From Candidatus Dojkabacteria bacterium (lineage in GTDB: Bacteria; Patescibacteriota; Dojkabacteria; SC72; WJKH01): 33,178 bases of DNA. The notes under the pieces are model-generated. The model saw only the letters and a list, made by a program, of their open reading frames with translations, was not told the origin of the DNA and made no database searches. The DNA is taken from contig WJKH01000014.1 of the NCBI GenBank assembly GCA_014729235.1, forward strand, positions 1 to 33,178, written 5' to 3'. Shown here piece after piece: positions 5,720-13,387 of the stretch. The stretch's first letter is position 1. The number at the start of each line of letters is the position of its first letter. The position numbers were made by a program, and so were the translations under genes.

Positions 5720-8173
5720 TTAATCAGATTTTGGTTTTTTTCTTTTCCGTTTGGGCTTTTGTGCTAATTTTCTTGCTCTCTTCGAAATTTTGCTCTCAAA
5801 ATATTCCCTGAAGTATTGCCCGGGCGAATTAAATCTCAGCCCGGCCTTTCGAATTCCCTCCGAAGCCCGAATAATACCCTCCCCCCAAGGATTACCAGTC
5901 AGATCAACTTTCAAATTCTTTTCAAGCGCCACTATGTAGAAGACTATCCCAAAAATAATCGTTATAAGTGCAAGACCAATCCTGGATGCAACATCATCAA
6001 ACAGACCGGTATCAGGCGATGTACAACTCTGCTTAACTTCAAATGCGTAATCATCTCTCAGTGAGTCATCCGAAGGATCATCAGCTGGTGTCACAAAAAC
6101 TTCATTTCTATTGGTTCCGGTCAATGCCTGCGAGCCGGCAATTACATTAAAGCCAACAACGATTTTACCACCGGGGCTGATATCCCAGCCACCTGATTTT
6201 TCCCAACGCAACTCTTGAGTATTTCCTACATTGTCAACACTCGGATTTTGCGATCCATCCCCCACTACACCTGAATTTAATGTCATTGATATACCATGAT
6301 TATACTGAAATCCCAGCGGAAGCTTATCTACTATCGAAGTGATCTTTTCTGTGGAAGACCCATTATTTGTTATTGAAATCGTGAATTTACCTGAACTCTG
6401 TGATGCACTCCTGCCAAAACACCCGGTACCTGTTGTTTCAACGACAATATTATAATCACCTGCCTGCGTTTGATTAGTGGGCGACTGAGTATCTGTAGTC
6501 GTTGCCTCACCCTGCTGCTGATCTTGTGGCTGTGCATCATCAGTTTCTGAAGAAGTATCCCCTGAAGTTTGATTGTCTTCTCCGGCATTATCCAACGAAA
6601 TTGCAGAAGTCGCCCCACCAAGAAGCACAGGAAGAGCCCCGCAACTATAATCTGATCCATCTATTGTCATTGTCAGATCGACACTAACAGCCCCCTGCGT
6701 TGCGCCGGAATCCAGGGCAACTATTAGCGGTGAAGAATTAACTGAATCATCACTCAAGTCAAGCTTGACAATCTTTGTCCCGGCCTTTAATTGAAAAGCT
6801 TCTGTTTGCTGCTCACTCTGATCTGCAACATCGATTTTAAAACTCATTTCAGTATCTTCAGTTATTCCATTCACTGAAAGCTCAAGTTCATTAATCTGTA
6901 CTGATGTTTCATCAGACTTGTCGGGAGTAATCTCTGTAAAAACGCATGATAAAGCACCTTCCGGAATCTGCTTTAAATCGAAATTCTGACTGCCAAGATT
7001 ATAAGTCTGATCTCCATAAGCCATAGTTGCAGAAACTTTTACAGCGTAAGACTGCTGCGACCAATCATCAGGCACTGAAACACCCGGATACTGAAGCTCC
7101 GTCGACGAAATTGTAATCATGTCTTTCCCTGCAACTCTCGTCGTAGCGATACTTACTGTTACCGGGGAAATCTCCTGTCCCTGAGCCTCAGTCTCGAGCT
7201 CGAAAGTCAAACTTTCGGCCTCGCCAGGAACAAAATTGCCAACAGGAATCTCAACCCCGGAAATACTTAGATTGCCATCAAGCACATCTGAATCCATTTT
7301 AATTTGCCCAAAAGTAGAAACCTCGGGAGCCATAATTGAGTAAATTCTCTTACAAGCCTGCATATCAAGATCCACAACCTCACCCTCACTATCTGTATAG
7401 GTCGCAAATCCTGTAACTACCAAACTTCCTGCATCTCCAATTAAGTCTCCAAGTGACATTTGCCCATCTGGATTCAAATTCAAAACATACGTATCCTTCC
7501 CCGATCCATCACACATAGAATTTCCTTCATCAACGCACGAAATAAGATCATCCAGAGTAATTTTTAGCTTTTCTTCATCATTGATTTTTATCCCCAACTC
7601 CTGATAATCCAGATCAGCATCAAAAGCAACGCTTATCCGGACAGGCAAATCGGGATCAAGCTCCGATGATATTAAATTTCCACTGACACCATAACCATAA
7701 TCATTAGAAGACAAGTCCTGCACCATCACATTGGCACATGATCTGACAGAAGTTCCAATCCTGCACATATTCAATTCCTCATACTCAACGGATTTACAGC
7801 ATTGGCACACATTTTTGGCGGTTAATAATTCCGAAAACTCCGAATCAGTACACTCGCTGCACTGTGAATTCTCCGAAGCTCCGTTATATCTACACTCGTA
7901 CAACGGCGGAGCGCCGATCAAATCTTCGGAAACATTATTGCAATTGTTATCGAAAAACTGATAATATTGTGCCGCTGGGATATCTGAAACGGAGCATTCT
8001 TCACTGTCTTCTTTGTAAAACACAGAGCAGTAAGGCTGATCCGCAAATGTGGTTGTCGGGGCAACTTCACCTATCGTTGAATAATAGTATGCTACACCAA
8101 TCCCTCCTAATCCAAGGATCACGGCTACAACTAATATTAGAGTAACTAGTGTTTTAGTAGTTTTATCTTTCAT
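5720..8173 (-). CDS. large Cys-rich surface protein with DUF11-like domain
   Basis: 817 residues. A membrane segment (about 7-31) is followed outside by a block with 11 cysteines in about 100 residues (49-150, including CQCC), which suggests disulfides. Several beta-rich segments follow, then a Ser/Thr/Gln-rich linker (about 530-572). A DUF11-like beta domain (about 574-715) contains FTISITNNGSSTEKITSIVD, the usual 'N-GpstA..v.v.D.lP' pattern. Next comes SPDTG, resembling a sortase-type PxTG, a second hydrophobic helix (IGLALITIIFGIVFYIVAL) and a long basic C-terminal tail ending in KRKRKKPKSD. That tail is much longer than in true LPxTG proteins, so simple bitopic anchoring is more likely. 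First gene of the surface-protein operon. No family assigned beyond DUF11-like. Confidence 0.7.
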   Translation of the reverse strand: MKDKTTKTLVTLILVVAVILGLGGIGVAYYYSTIGEVAPTTTFADQPYCSVFYKEDSEECSVSDIPAAQYYQFFDNNCNNVSEDLIGAPPLYECRYNGASENSQCSECTDSEFSELLTAKNVCQCCKSVEYEELNMCRIGTSVRSCANVMVQDLSSNDYGYGVSGNLISSELDPDLPVRISVAFDADLDYQELGIKINDEEKLKITLDDLISCVDEGNSMCDGSGKDTYVLNLNPDGQMSLGDLIGDAGSLVVTGFATYTDSEGEVVDLDMQACKRIYSIMAPEVSTFGQIKMDSDVLDGNLSISGVEIPVGNFVPGEAESLTFELETEAQGQEISPVTVSIATTRVAGKDMITISSTELQYPGVSVPDDWSQQSYAVKVSATMAYGDQTYNLGSQNFDLKQIPEGALSCVFTEITPDKSDETSVQINELELSVNGITEDTEMSFKIDVADQSEQQTEAFQLKAGTKIVKLDLSDDSVNSSPLIVALDSGATQGAVSVDLTMTIDGSDYSCGALPVLLGGATSAISLDNAGEDNQTSGDTSSETDDAQPQDQQQGEATTTDTQSPTNQTQAGDYNIVVETTGTGCFGRSASQSSGKFTISITNNGSSTEKITSIVDKLPLGFQYNHGISMTLNSGVVGDGSQNPSVDNVGNTQELRWEKSGGWDISPGGKIVVGFNVIAGSQALTGTNRNEVFVTPADDPSDDSLRDDYAFEVKQSCTSPDTGLFDDVASRIGLALITIIFGIVFYIVALEKNLKVDLTGNPWGEGIIRASEGIRKAGLRFNSPGQYFREYFESKISKRARKLAQKPKRKRKKPKSD

Positions 8174-8442
8174 TCGTTATCAGAAGTTTTTTTGAAATGT
8201 TAAGGCCTTCATGCCAAGCTTCTGCAGCACAGTATCTATCTCTATATAATGACATTATTTGGTGATAATTGCAACCCCGCTAACTTATAGTAAACCTTGC
8301 GTTTTGCCATATCACTAGATTAATGTGAGTTAAGAAAGAAGATCGCAATTGAAAAGCGCACATCCAGCAGATATAAGCTATGTTGGATTACGGGGAAGAA
8401 TGACCCAATACTAATTTGAACACAGCATTTAGAAAACAAAGA
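8174..8442. other. intergenic region upstream of the surface-protein operon
   Basis: The 315-bp gap between the surface-protein start and hup (8174-8488) holds the hup terminator (listed separately) and a candidate promoter for the surface-protein operon. I see no ORF, tRNA or repeat in the remainder. Confidence 0.5.
8246..8274 (-). promoter_or_regulatory. candidate promoter of the surface-protein operon
   Basis: On the minus strand TTGCAA (8274-8269), a 17-bp spacer and CATTAT (8251-8246) preceded by an extended TGT. The predicted start near 8239 gives a leader of about 65 bases without an obvious Shine-Dalgarno sequence. Confidence 0.38.
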
Positions 8443-8463
8443 TCCCCTCATCTATGGAGGGGA
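8430..8463 (-). terminator. intrinsic terminator of hup
   Basis: Minus-strand stem TCCCCTC (8463-8457) with GAGGGGA (8449-8443), a 7-base loop, then the T-rich run TCTTTGTTTTCT. It lies about 25 bp after the hup stop codon. Confidence 0.8.
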
Positions 8464-8488
8464 CCTTATATACAAAGCATTGATTCAA

Positions 8489-8761
8489 TTATTTAACTGC
8501 TTCTTTCAAAGCCTTACCTGCTTTAAATCGTGGAACGTTTGTTGCAGGAAGTTGAATCTTCTCAAGAGTCTTAGGATTAATACCTGCTCTTGCAGCTCTG
8601 TGACCAACGTCAAACTTACCAAAGTTTGTAATTAGCACAGCTTCTCCTTTTGAGAGAGATTCTCTTATCGTATCGAGTAATGACTCGATAGCGGCTGTAG
8701 CATCCTTCTTAGTCAGACCTGTTTTGTCTGCTACTGCCTGTACAAGATCTTTCTTTAGCAT
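8489..8761 (-). CDS. hup: HU-family DNA-binding protein
   Basis: 90-residue HU/IHF-family protein of standard length. The N-terminal helical dimerisation part begins MLKKDLVQAVADKTGLTKKD. The signature GKFDVGHRAARAGINPKT (about 47-64) covers the beta arm with the family's conserved R-x-G-x-NP. The C-terminal helix is VPRFKAGKALKEAV. It bends and compacts DNA as a dimer. It is single-gene transcribed: a consensus promoter, a strong AAAGGAGG ribosome binding site (rare among its neighbours) and an intrinsic terminator all flank it, implying high expression. Confidence 0.97.
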   Translation of the reverse strand: MLKKDLVQAVADKTGLTKKDATAAIESLLDTIRESLSKGEAVLITNFGKFDVGHRAARAGINPKTLEKIQLPATNVPRFKAGKALKEAVK

Positions 8762-8770
8762 TTTTGCTTT

Positions 8771-8780
8771 TCCCTCCTTT
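8771..8780 (-). promoter_or_regulatory. strong Shine-Dalgarno site of hup
   Basis: AAAGGAGGGA on the minus strand, 9 bases from the ATG at 8761. Most genes in this window lack such a site, so it marks hup as strongly translated. Confidence 0.8.
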
Positions 8781-8790
8781 CTTTTAAGAT

Positions 8791-8810
8791 AGTATCAAAA
8801 AGCTGATACT
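8791..8810 (-). promoter_or_regulatory. operator-like inverted repeat at the hup transcription start
   Basis: AGTATCA and TGATACT (7 bp each) separated by 6 bases, placed exactly at the predicted +1 region of hup (near 8811). It could be a protein binding site or a stabilising 5' hairpin. The sequence alone does not decide. Confidence 0.45.
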
Positions 8811-8817
8811 AATACAT

Positions 8818-8846
8818 AAAATAGATCAATTATTGAGAAATGTCAA
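8818..8846 (-). promoter_or_regulatory. hup promoter
   Basis: Minus strand TTGACA (8846-8841, perfect -35), 17-bp spacer, TATTTT (8823-8818). The predicted start is near 8811, which gives a leader of about 50 bases. Confidence 0.7.
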
Positions 8847-8861
8847 TATTTAAAGGGATTT

Positions 8862-8947
8862 TCACACTATAAGATGATTTTTATTGATTTAACAGGGGAA
8901 TTCCGCAACGTCTTATAGTGTGCAAACGTGCGATAATTCCCCTGTTA
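8862..8947. repeat. two interleaved inverted repeats with pseudoknot topology
   Basis: Arm A CACACTATAAGA (8863-8874) is the exact reverse complement of A' (8911-8922). Arm B TAACAGGGGAATT (8890-8902) is the exact reverse complement of B' (8935-8947). The order is A-B-A'-B', so the stems interlock instead of nesting. An extra CGCA (8904-8907)/TGCG (8929-8932) lies inside B-B'. The element sits between the rny stop codon and the hup promoter, and neither stem is followed by a T tract. As RNA it could fold as an H-type pseudoknot or as two mutually exclusive hairpins; as DNA it could be a complex binding site. Confidence 0.7.
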
Positions 8948-8967
8948 CAAATGCATTGATATAAATT

Positions 8968-10482
8968 TTAGCCGGCAACCTCCTGAGCTCGAAGCTCTCT
9001 AATAACATTAACAGTCACAGTTCCCGGATAAGTCTGGGTGCGCTTAATTTCGTCAGCAATTTGTTTCGCAAGAAGTGTAATCTCATCATCATCAGTTATA
9101 TCTGGCTTAACCAGGACTCGTACCTCTCTCCCAGCGTGGATAGCATAAACGTCATCTACTTTATCACCGCCTATCTTTTTAGCAGTATCTTCAAGAGCCT
9201 CAACACGCTTGATATATTGATCATAACTATCTTTACGGGCTCCTGGTCTTGCACCTGATATCGCATCAGCAACATGAATAATCCATGCTTCAATGGAACT
9301 TGGCTCAATATCCAGGTGATGCCCTTCAATTGCATTAATCATCCTGTCAGGTAAACTGTATTTCCGTGCTATTTCGCCTGAAATATGATGATGAGGCTGC
9401 TCAACCTTATGAGTAAGCAATTTACCTACGTCATGAAGTGCTGCGGCTTTTCTAACAAGCTCAACATCAGCGCCTAACTCAGAAGCTAAAGCCGCTGATA
9501 AACGGATAACTTCAATTGTATGGGTCATCAGGCTCTGTCCATAGCTGGTTCTGTATTTCATCTTTCCCAGCAGCTTGAGCAAATCTGAATCAATCCCCGG
9601 CCAACCGGCTTCTTCAGCTATAATTTGCCCGTTTTTGCGAATCTCGGCAGCAATTTCACGTTTGGCTTTTCGGATTTCATCTTCAATAGTACCGGGATGA
9701 ATTCTGCCATCAGATATCAGTTTTTTAAGTGCTACACGTGCAATTTCACGTCTAAGCGGATCAAAGCATGAGATCCCGATTTCTGTCGGAGATTCATCAA
9801 TTATTAAATCGACGCCTGTAGCCTTCTCAAAAGCCCTTATGTTACGGCCATCTTTACCAATAACGCGTCCCTTGATTTTCTCATCTTCAATTTTAATAAC
9901 TGTAGTTGTAGTCTCAGAAACGTAGTCAGTCTCTATTTTGTGCATAGCATCAACCAAGATCTCTTTTGCTCGTTCATCAGCAATCTCCTCAGTTTTCTTT
10001 TCTACCTCTCGAATTTTTCGAGCCTTAAAGTCCTTGAGATCTTCCTCAAGCTCTTCAAGGAGCTGCTTCTTGGCTTCATCTTCCGTCATTTGAGATATCT
10101 TTTCAAGCTCGGTCTTGAGTTTTCCGCGCCCTTTATCCAAAATTTTCTTGGCATTGCGGACTTTATTCTTATCAACTTCTACTTGTTCCGCTTGCTTTTC
10201 AATAAGCTTAGCCCTCTTATTGAGTGTTTTCTCACGTTCAACAAGTAAATTTTCCTGCTCAGTCACTTCGCGCCTTATTGATCTAGCGGTTTCTTCGGCT
10301 TTCTCTTTGATTTTTTCCGCTGTATCTTCTGCTTCTTCAATAGCTTTCTTGGCTTTCTCACTAGCCTTTGCTATAGCATCTTCCTCAGAAATTTCAACCT
10401 TTTCTACTTTCTTACTCTGGGAATAAAAATAGTATGCAGCTGCTCCAGCAGCGAGAGTTGTTATTATTAAAATAACTTCCAT
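8968..10482 (-). CDS. rny: ribonuclease Y
   Basis: 504 residues, the usual length for this membrane-tethered endoribonuclease that starts mRNA decay. Order of parts: an N-terminal membrane helix (about 3-20); a long Lys/Glu-rich coiled coil (about 25-190); a KH RNA-binding domain with the GxxG loop VIGKDGRNIR (about 207-216); and an HD phosphohydrolase domain with HTIEVIRLS and the metal-binding ALHDVGKLL (about 348-356), followed by EGHHLDIEP and HVADAISGARPGAR. All catalytic HD elements are present. It is transcribed apart from tgt, with 271 bp upstream. Its mRNA would run into the interleaved repeats at 8862-8947. Confidence 0.97.
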   Translation of the reverse strand: MEVILIITTLAAGAAAYYFYSQSKKVEKVEISEEDAIAKASEKAKKAIEEAEDTAEKIKEKAEETARSIRREVTEQENLLVEREKTLNKRAKLIEKQAEQVEVDKNKVRNAKKILDKGRGKLKTELEKISQMTEDEAKKQLLEELEEDLKDFKARKIREVEKKTEEIADERAKEILVDAMHKIETDYVSETTTTVIKIEDEKIKGRVIGKDGRNIRAFEKATGVDLIIDESPTEIGISCFDPLRREIARVALKKLISDGRIHPGTIEDEIRKAKREIAAEIRKNGQIIAEEAGWPGIDSDLLKLLGKMKYRTSYGQSLMTHTIEVIRLSAALASELGADVELVRKAAALHDVGKLLTHKVEQPHHHISGEIARKYSLPDRMINAIEGHHLDIEPSSIEAWIIHVADAISGARPGARKDSYDQYIKRVEALEDTAKKIGGDKVDDVYAIHAGREVRVLVKPDITDDDEITLLAKQIADEIKRTQTYPGTVTVNVIRELRAQEVAG

Positions 10483-10753
10483 AGTGTATATGTTTAAAAA
10501 CTTAATTCATAAGAAAAAAGGTGAAATTGGGGGTCTGTGAAAAACACTGAAGATGGATACACATCAAAAAATGCCTACCCAAAGAGAAATACATACTTCA
10601 AACCAAAAAATTCTGCTTTTCTATTCAATTAGTATCAATTTTATAGTCATTTTTTCAGTTTTACGTTTCTTTTTCGTAACAAAACCAAGTTTTTCGTTAT
10701 CAGAGCCCTATCTTTCTGACCTAATTTTCTAACTTAACTCTAATAAAATGATA
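10483..10753. other. intergenic region upstream of rny
   Basis: AT-rich 271-bp gap between rny and tgt, both on the minus strand. It presumably carries the rny promoter, but I could not single out a convincing -35/-10 pair. No ORF, tRNA or strong hairpin is seen. Confidence 0.4.
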
Positions 10754-11878
10754 TCACTTATTCTGTTCTTTTTCAATCAAATCACTGAAATCACACTCCT
10801 TGACGTCTTCCATATTCTTATTCAAAATATCCACTAACCGCTGATAAAATCGTAAATTATGCTGAGATAAAAGCGAGTATGCAACGCCTTCCTTCGCTTT
10901 CAGCAAATTATGAAAATACGCACGAGAATGATTTTGGCAAGCTTCGCAATCACATGTTGAATCTATTGGATCCAAATCTTCCCCGTAAGCAGCATTTTTT
11001 ATGTGCAGCAAACCTTCTGTATCCAATTCATCAAAAGAGTAAACAGAACCGTGTCTGGCATTTCTTGTAACAAGAACAGTATCGAAAACCTTATAGCCGA
11101 TTTTCGCTGCAGTCAAAATATCCTGAGGCTTACCTACACCCATAGCGTATTTAAATTTATCTTCCGGTGTATTTTCTATTACTGCCCGCATAGGCTCAAC
11201 TGCCAATTCACCATTGGCATCAACGACATAGCCACCGAAGTTGTATCCATCAAAACCGATTTTAACCAATTCTTTTGCGCATTTTTCCCGTAAATCAACG
11301 AAACTCGCTCCTTGCACAACACAGCTTAGCTTCTTACCTGATTTTTTAGAGCCACCATATTTTGTTTCAAAATGTTTTTTTGCCCTGCCAGCCCAATTAA
11401 TAGTGTTCTGAACAGACTCTTCAGCTTCTTCGCGAGTAATATCTGCTGCACGGCAGTCATCTAAAACGACTAAAATATCGCTGTCAATCGCCATTTGAAT
11501 ATCAATAGAAGACTCAGGCGTCAACTGGTACTCAGTTCCATCCCTGGGCGATTTAAATACAGCTCCATTATCGGTAATCTCCCCCTTCCACTTACCTGAG
11601 TGAATTAGTGAAAATACCTGAAAGCCACCTGAATCACTCAGCAACCAGCGATCCCAATTCATAAATTTATGCATCCCTCCAAGATTCCTCATACGATCTA
11701 TTCCAAGTAAAATCAGCAAATGAAGTGTATTTGTAACAACTCCTTTAATGCCAATCTTTTCTAACGTTGCGGTTGAAATATAGCGAACCGCACCATTAGT
11801 AGCGTCCGGTAAAAAGATGTACTCTGCCCCGAATTCACGGGGCGTGGTATAGTTATCGGGATTTGAGTTACTCTGCAT
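10754..11878 (-). CDS. tgt: tRNA-guanine transglycosylase
   Basis: 374 residues. Tgt exchanges G34 of GUN-anticodon tRNAs for the queuosine precursor preQ1. Seen in the sequence: SDSGGFQVFSL with Asp82 (the general acid/base region), YAMGVGKPQDI (245-255), and FDTVLVTRNARHG with Asp266 as the nucleophile. The zinc site is CDCEAC (Cys309, Cys311, Cys314) with His323. Two positions differ from common bacterial forms: FDT for FDC, and GGYVVD where GGxxVGE is usual, so base specificity may be shifted. Its ATG overlaps the end of the small membrane-protein gene by 11 bp, and queA lies one gene further upstream in the same operon. Confidence 0.93.
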   Translation of the reverse strand: MQSNSNPDNYTTPREFGAEYIFLPDATNGAVRYISTATLEKIGIKGVVTNTLHLLILLGIDRMRNLGGMHKFMNWDRWLLSDSGGFQVFSLIHSGKWKGEITDNGAVFKSPRDGTEYQLTPESSIDIQMAIDSDILVVLDDCRAADITREEAEESVQNTINWAGRAKKHFETKYGGSKKSGKKLSCVVQGASFVDLREKCAKELVKIGFDGYNFGGYVVDANGELAVEPMRAVIENTPEDKFKYAMGVGKPQDILTAAKIGYKVFDTVLVTRNARHGSVYSFDELDTEGLLHIKNAAYGEDLDPIDSTCDCEACQNHSRAYFHNLLKAKEGVAYSLLSQHNLRFYQRLVDILNKNMEDVKECDFSDLIEKEQNK

Positions 11879-12275
11879 CTTGACTTACTTCATCCATTTG
11901 AAATGTGGGTTTTCTGAACAGAGCCAGCAGGAGAGTAACTTTGGAGGCAGTAAAAAGCATAAATTCAATAAATGACCCGATAGCAACGATTGAGATATAC
12001 GCACTCGCAGACGTATCCACTGGGTCACCACTTACAACTTCCGGAGGATAAAGGCCGCCGGGACCTTCGTAGGCAAATTGGAATGAAAGCAAAATCGGTA
12101 CCAAAAAAGTCAAAAACGATATAATCACGGATAAACCTGACAGGATAAAGTATAAAAATGTCAATGCTCGATTCTTTATCCGATTTTTAAATATCCCCGT
12201 CAGCACAATTCCAACAATATCCAACGCTATAAAAACAATCGCCCGCCCGGCACTCGCAATTAAATAATAATCCAT
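11868..12275 (-). CDS. small four-helix membrane protein between queA and tgt
   Basis: 135 residues with about four membrane segments (roughly 5-28, 36-60, 62-72 continuing into a loop, and 92-118). An extracytoplasmic-looking Gly/Pro loop (YEGPGGLYPPEVVSGDP) lies between the second and third regions, and the tail is acidic. I recognise no family. It starts 22 bp after queA and overlaps tgt by 11 bp, so it is translationally coupled with two queuosine-pathway enzymes. A role in supplying a queuosine precursor is a context guess only; the known transporter families YhhQ and QueT are larger. Confidence 0.65.
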   Translation of the reverse strand: MDYYLIASAGRAIVFIALDIVGIVLTGIFKNRIKNRALTFLYFILSGLSVIISFLTFLVPILLSFQFAYEGPGGLYPPEVVSGDPVDTSASAYISIVAIGSFIEFMLFTASKVTLLLALFRKPTFQMDEVSQDAE

Positions 12276-12296
12276 AGAAAACTTTTCAAGTTAAAC

Positions 12297-13373
12297 TTAA
12301 ATAATCATGGTCGAATCACCATAACTTAAAAAATTATACCTCATTTCAATAGCTTTTGCATAAGCTTTTTTAATTAATTCAGTCCCTGCAAATGAGCTCA
12401 CCAGCATAATCAGGCTTGACTTTGGAGCATGAAAATTAGTTATTAGATGATCGACAATTTTCCAATCATATCCGGGATAAATATAGAGATTGGTACTCTT
12501 TTTACCAGGACTGACGGTATAATTGTTGGTTTCATCTGATTTTACTGCTGAACTTTCCAGAGCACGTGTAACAGTAGTTCCAAAGGCCCAAACATCACTA
12601 CCTGCCTTGATTGCATTGTTGATTTTCCCTGCTGCTTCGGATGTTATTTCAAAATACTCACTGTGAATGTCAAAGTCCTCAACGTTTTCTGTTTTCACAG
12701 GGGCAAATGTCCCCCAACCAATTTTCAGATTAACATAAGCTATCTGTGCACCTTTCTCTTTAATCCTGTCCAAAATTTCGTTTGTTAGGTTCAGACTTGC
12801 TGTTGGTGCTGCAACTGAGCCTTTTTTCTTCGCAAAGACAGTATTATATCGGACCTCATCTTCCGGCCCAGCATTTCTACGCATATAAGGCGGAAGCGGG
12901 ACGTGACCGTACTTTTGGAAAATTGATTCTGTAGGATTTGACTTACGATCGCCGGGCACTTTAATTACAAAGCCCGTCTCCCCTTCATTTCTATGATCTA
13001 TCTCAATTATCTCCCCATCAGGATATTCCAATTTGTCTCCAATTTTTACATGCCTTGCACGTCCGACAAGTCCGTACCAGTACTCTGCATCAGTTTCATT
13101 TTGTTTGTACTGTATATTATTTAAAAACAGGACTTCTACTTGACTGCCTGTTCTCTGAACTTTAGGAAACGTCCGCACATTTATTACTTTTGTCTGGTTT
13201 AATACAACCACATCACCTTCTTTAATATATTCTGGGATGTCTGTGTATTTTTTATGATACAATTTTTTCTCAGTTCGGTCTATCACTAGCAATCGTGTAC
13301 CGCCGCGATTTTCGGGGGGATATTGTGCAATGAGTTCTTCAGGGAGTTTGTAGTCAAATTGATTTGTTTTCAT
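12297..13373 (-). CDS. queA: S-adenosylmethionine:tRNA ribosyltransferase-isomerase
   Basis: 358 residues. QueA transfers and isomerises the ribose of S-adenosylmethionine onto preQ1-tRNA, making epoxyqueuosine. The start is ATG 13373, giving MKTNQFDYKLPEELIAQYP; a longer frame to 13436 would overlap the upstream gene and does not match the family. Typical segments are RLLVIDR near the N-terminus, YIKEGDVVVLNQTKVINVR, GHVPLPPYMRR, a VAAPTASLNLT stretch, LKIGWGTFAPV, WAFGTTVTRALES and LITNFHAPKSSLIMLVSSFAG. All of these match the family. It is preceded by the FtsX-like gene (14 bp) and followed by the small membrane protein and tgt. Confidence 0.96.
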   Translation of the reverse strand: MKTNQFDYKLPEELIAQYPPENRGGTRLLVIDRTEKKLYHKKYTDIPEYIKEGDVVVLNQTKVINVRTFPKVQRTGSQVEVLFLNNIQYKQNETDAEYWYGLVGRARHVKIGDKLEYPDGEIIEIDHRNEGETGFVIKVPGDRKSNPTESIFQKYGHVPLPPYMRRNAGPEDEVRYNTVFAKKKGSVAAPTASLNLTNEILDRIKEKGAQIAYVNLKIGWGTFAPVKTENVEDFDIHSEYFEITSEAAGKINNAIKAGSDVWAFGTTVTRALESSAVKSDETNNYTVSPGKKSTNLYIYPGYDWKIVDHLITNFHAPKSSLIMLVSSFAGTELIKKAYAKAIEMRYNFLSYGDSTMII

Positions 13374-13387
13374 AATTTTTAGACATA

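Noticed and set aside
6370-6660. 96-residue minus-strand frame inside the large surface protein
   Set aside because: An out-of-frame shadow of the Ser/Thr/Gln-rich linker, with no start signal or recognisable domain.
8320-8336. Resemblance to the E. coli lac control region (ATTAATGTGAGTTA)
   Set aside because: Only about 14 bases match and the flanks differ, so neither vector contamination nor a CRP site can be supported.
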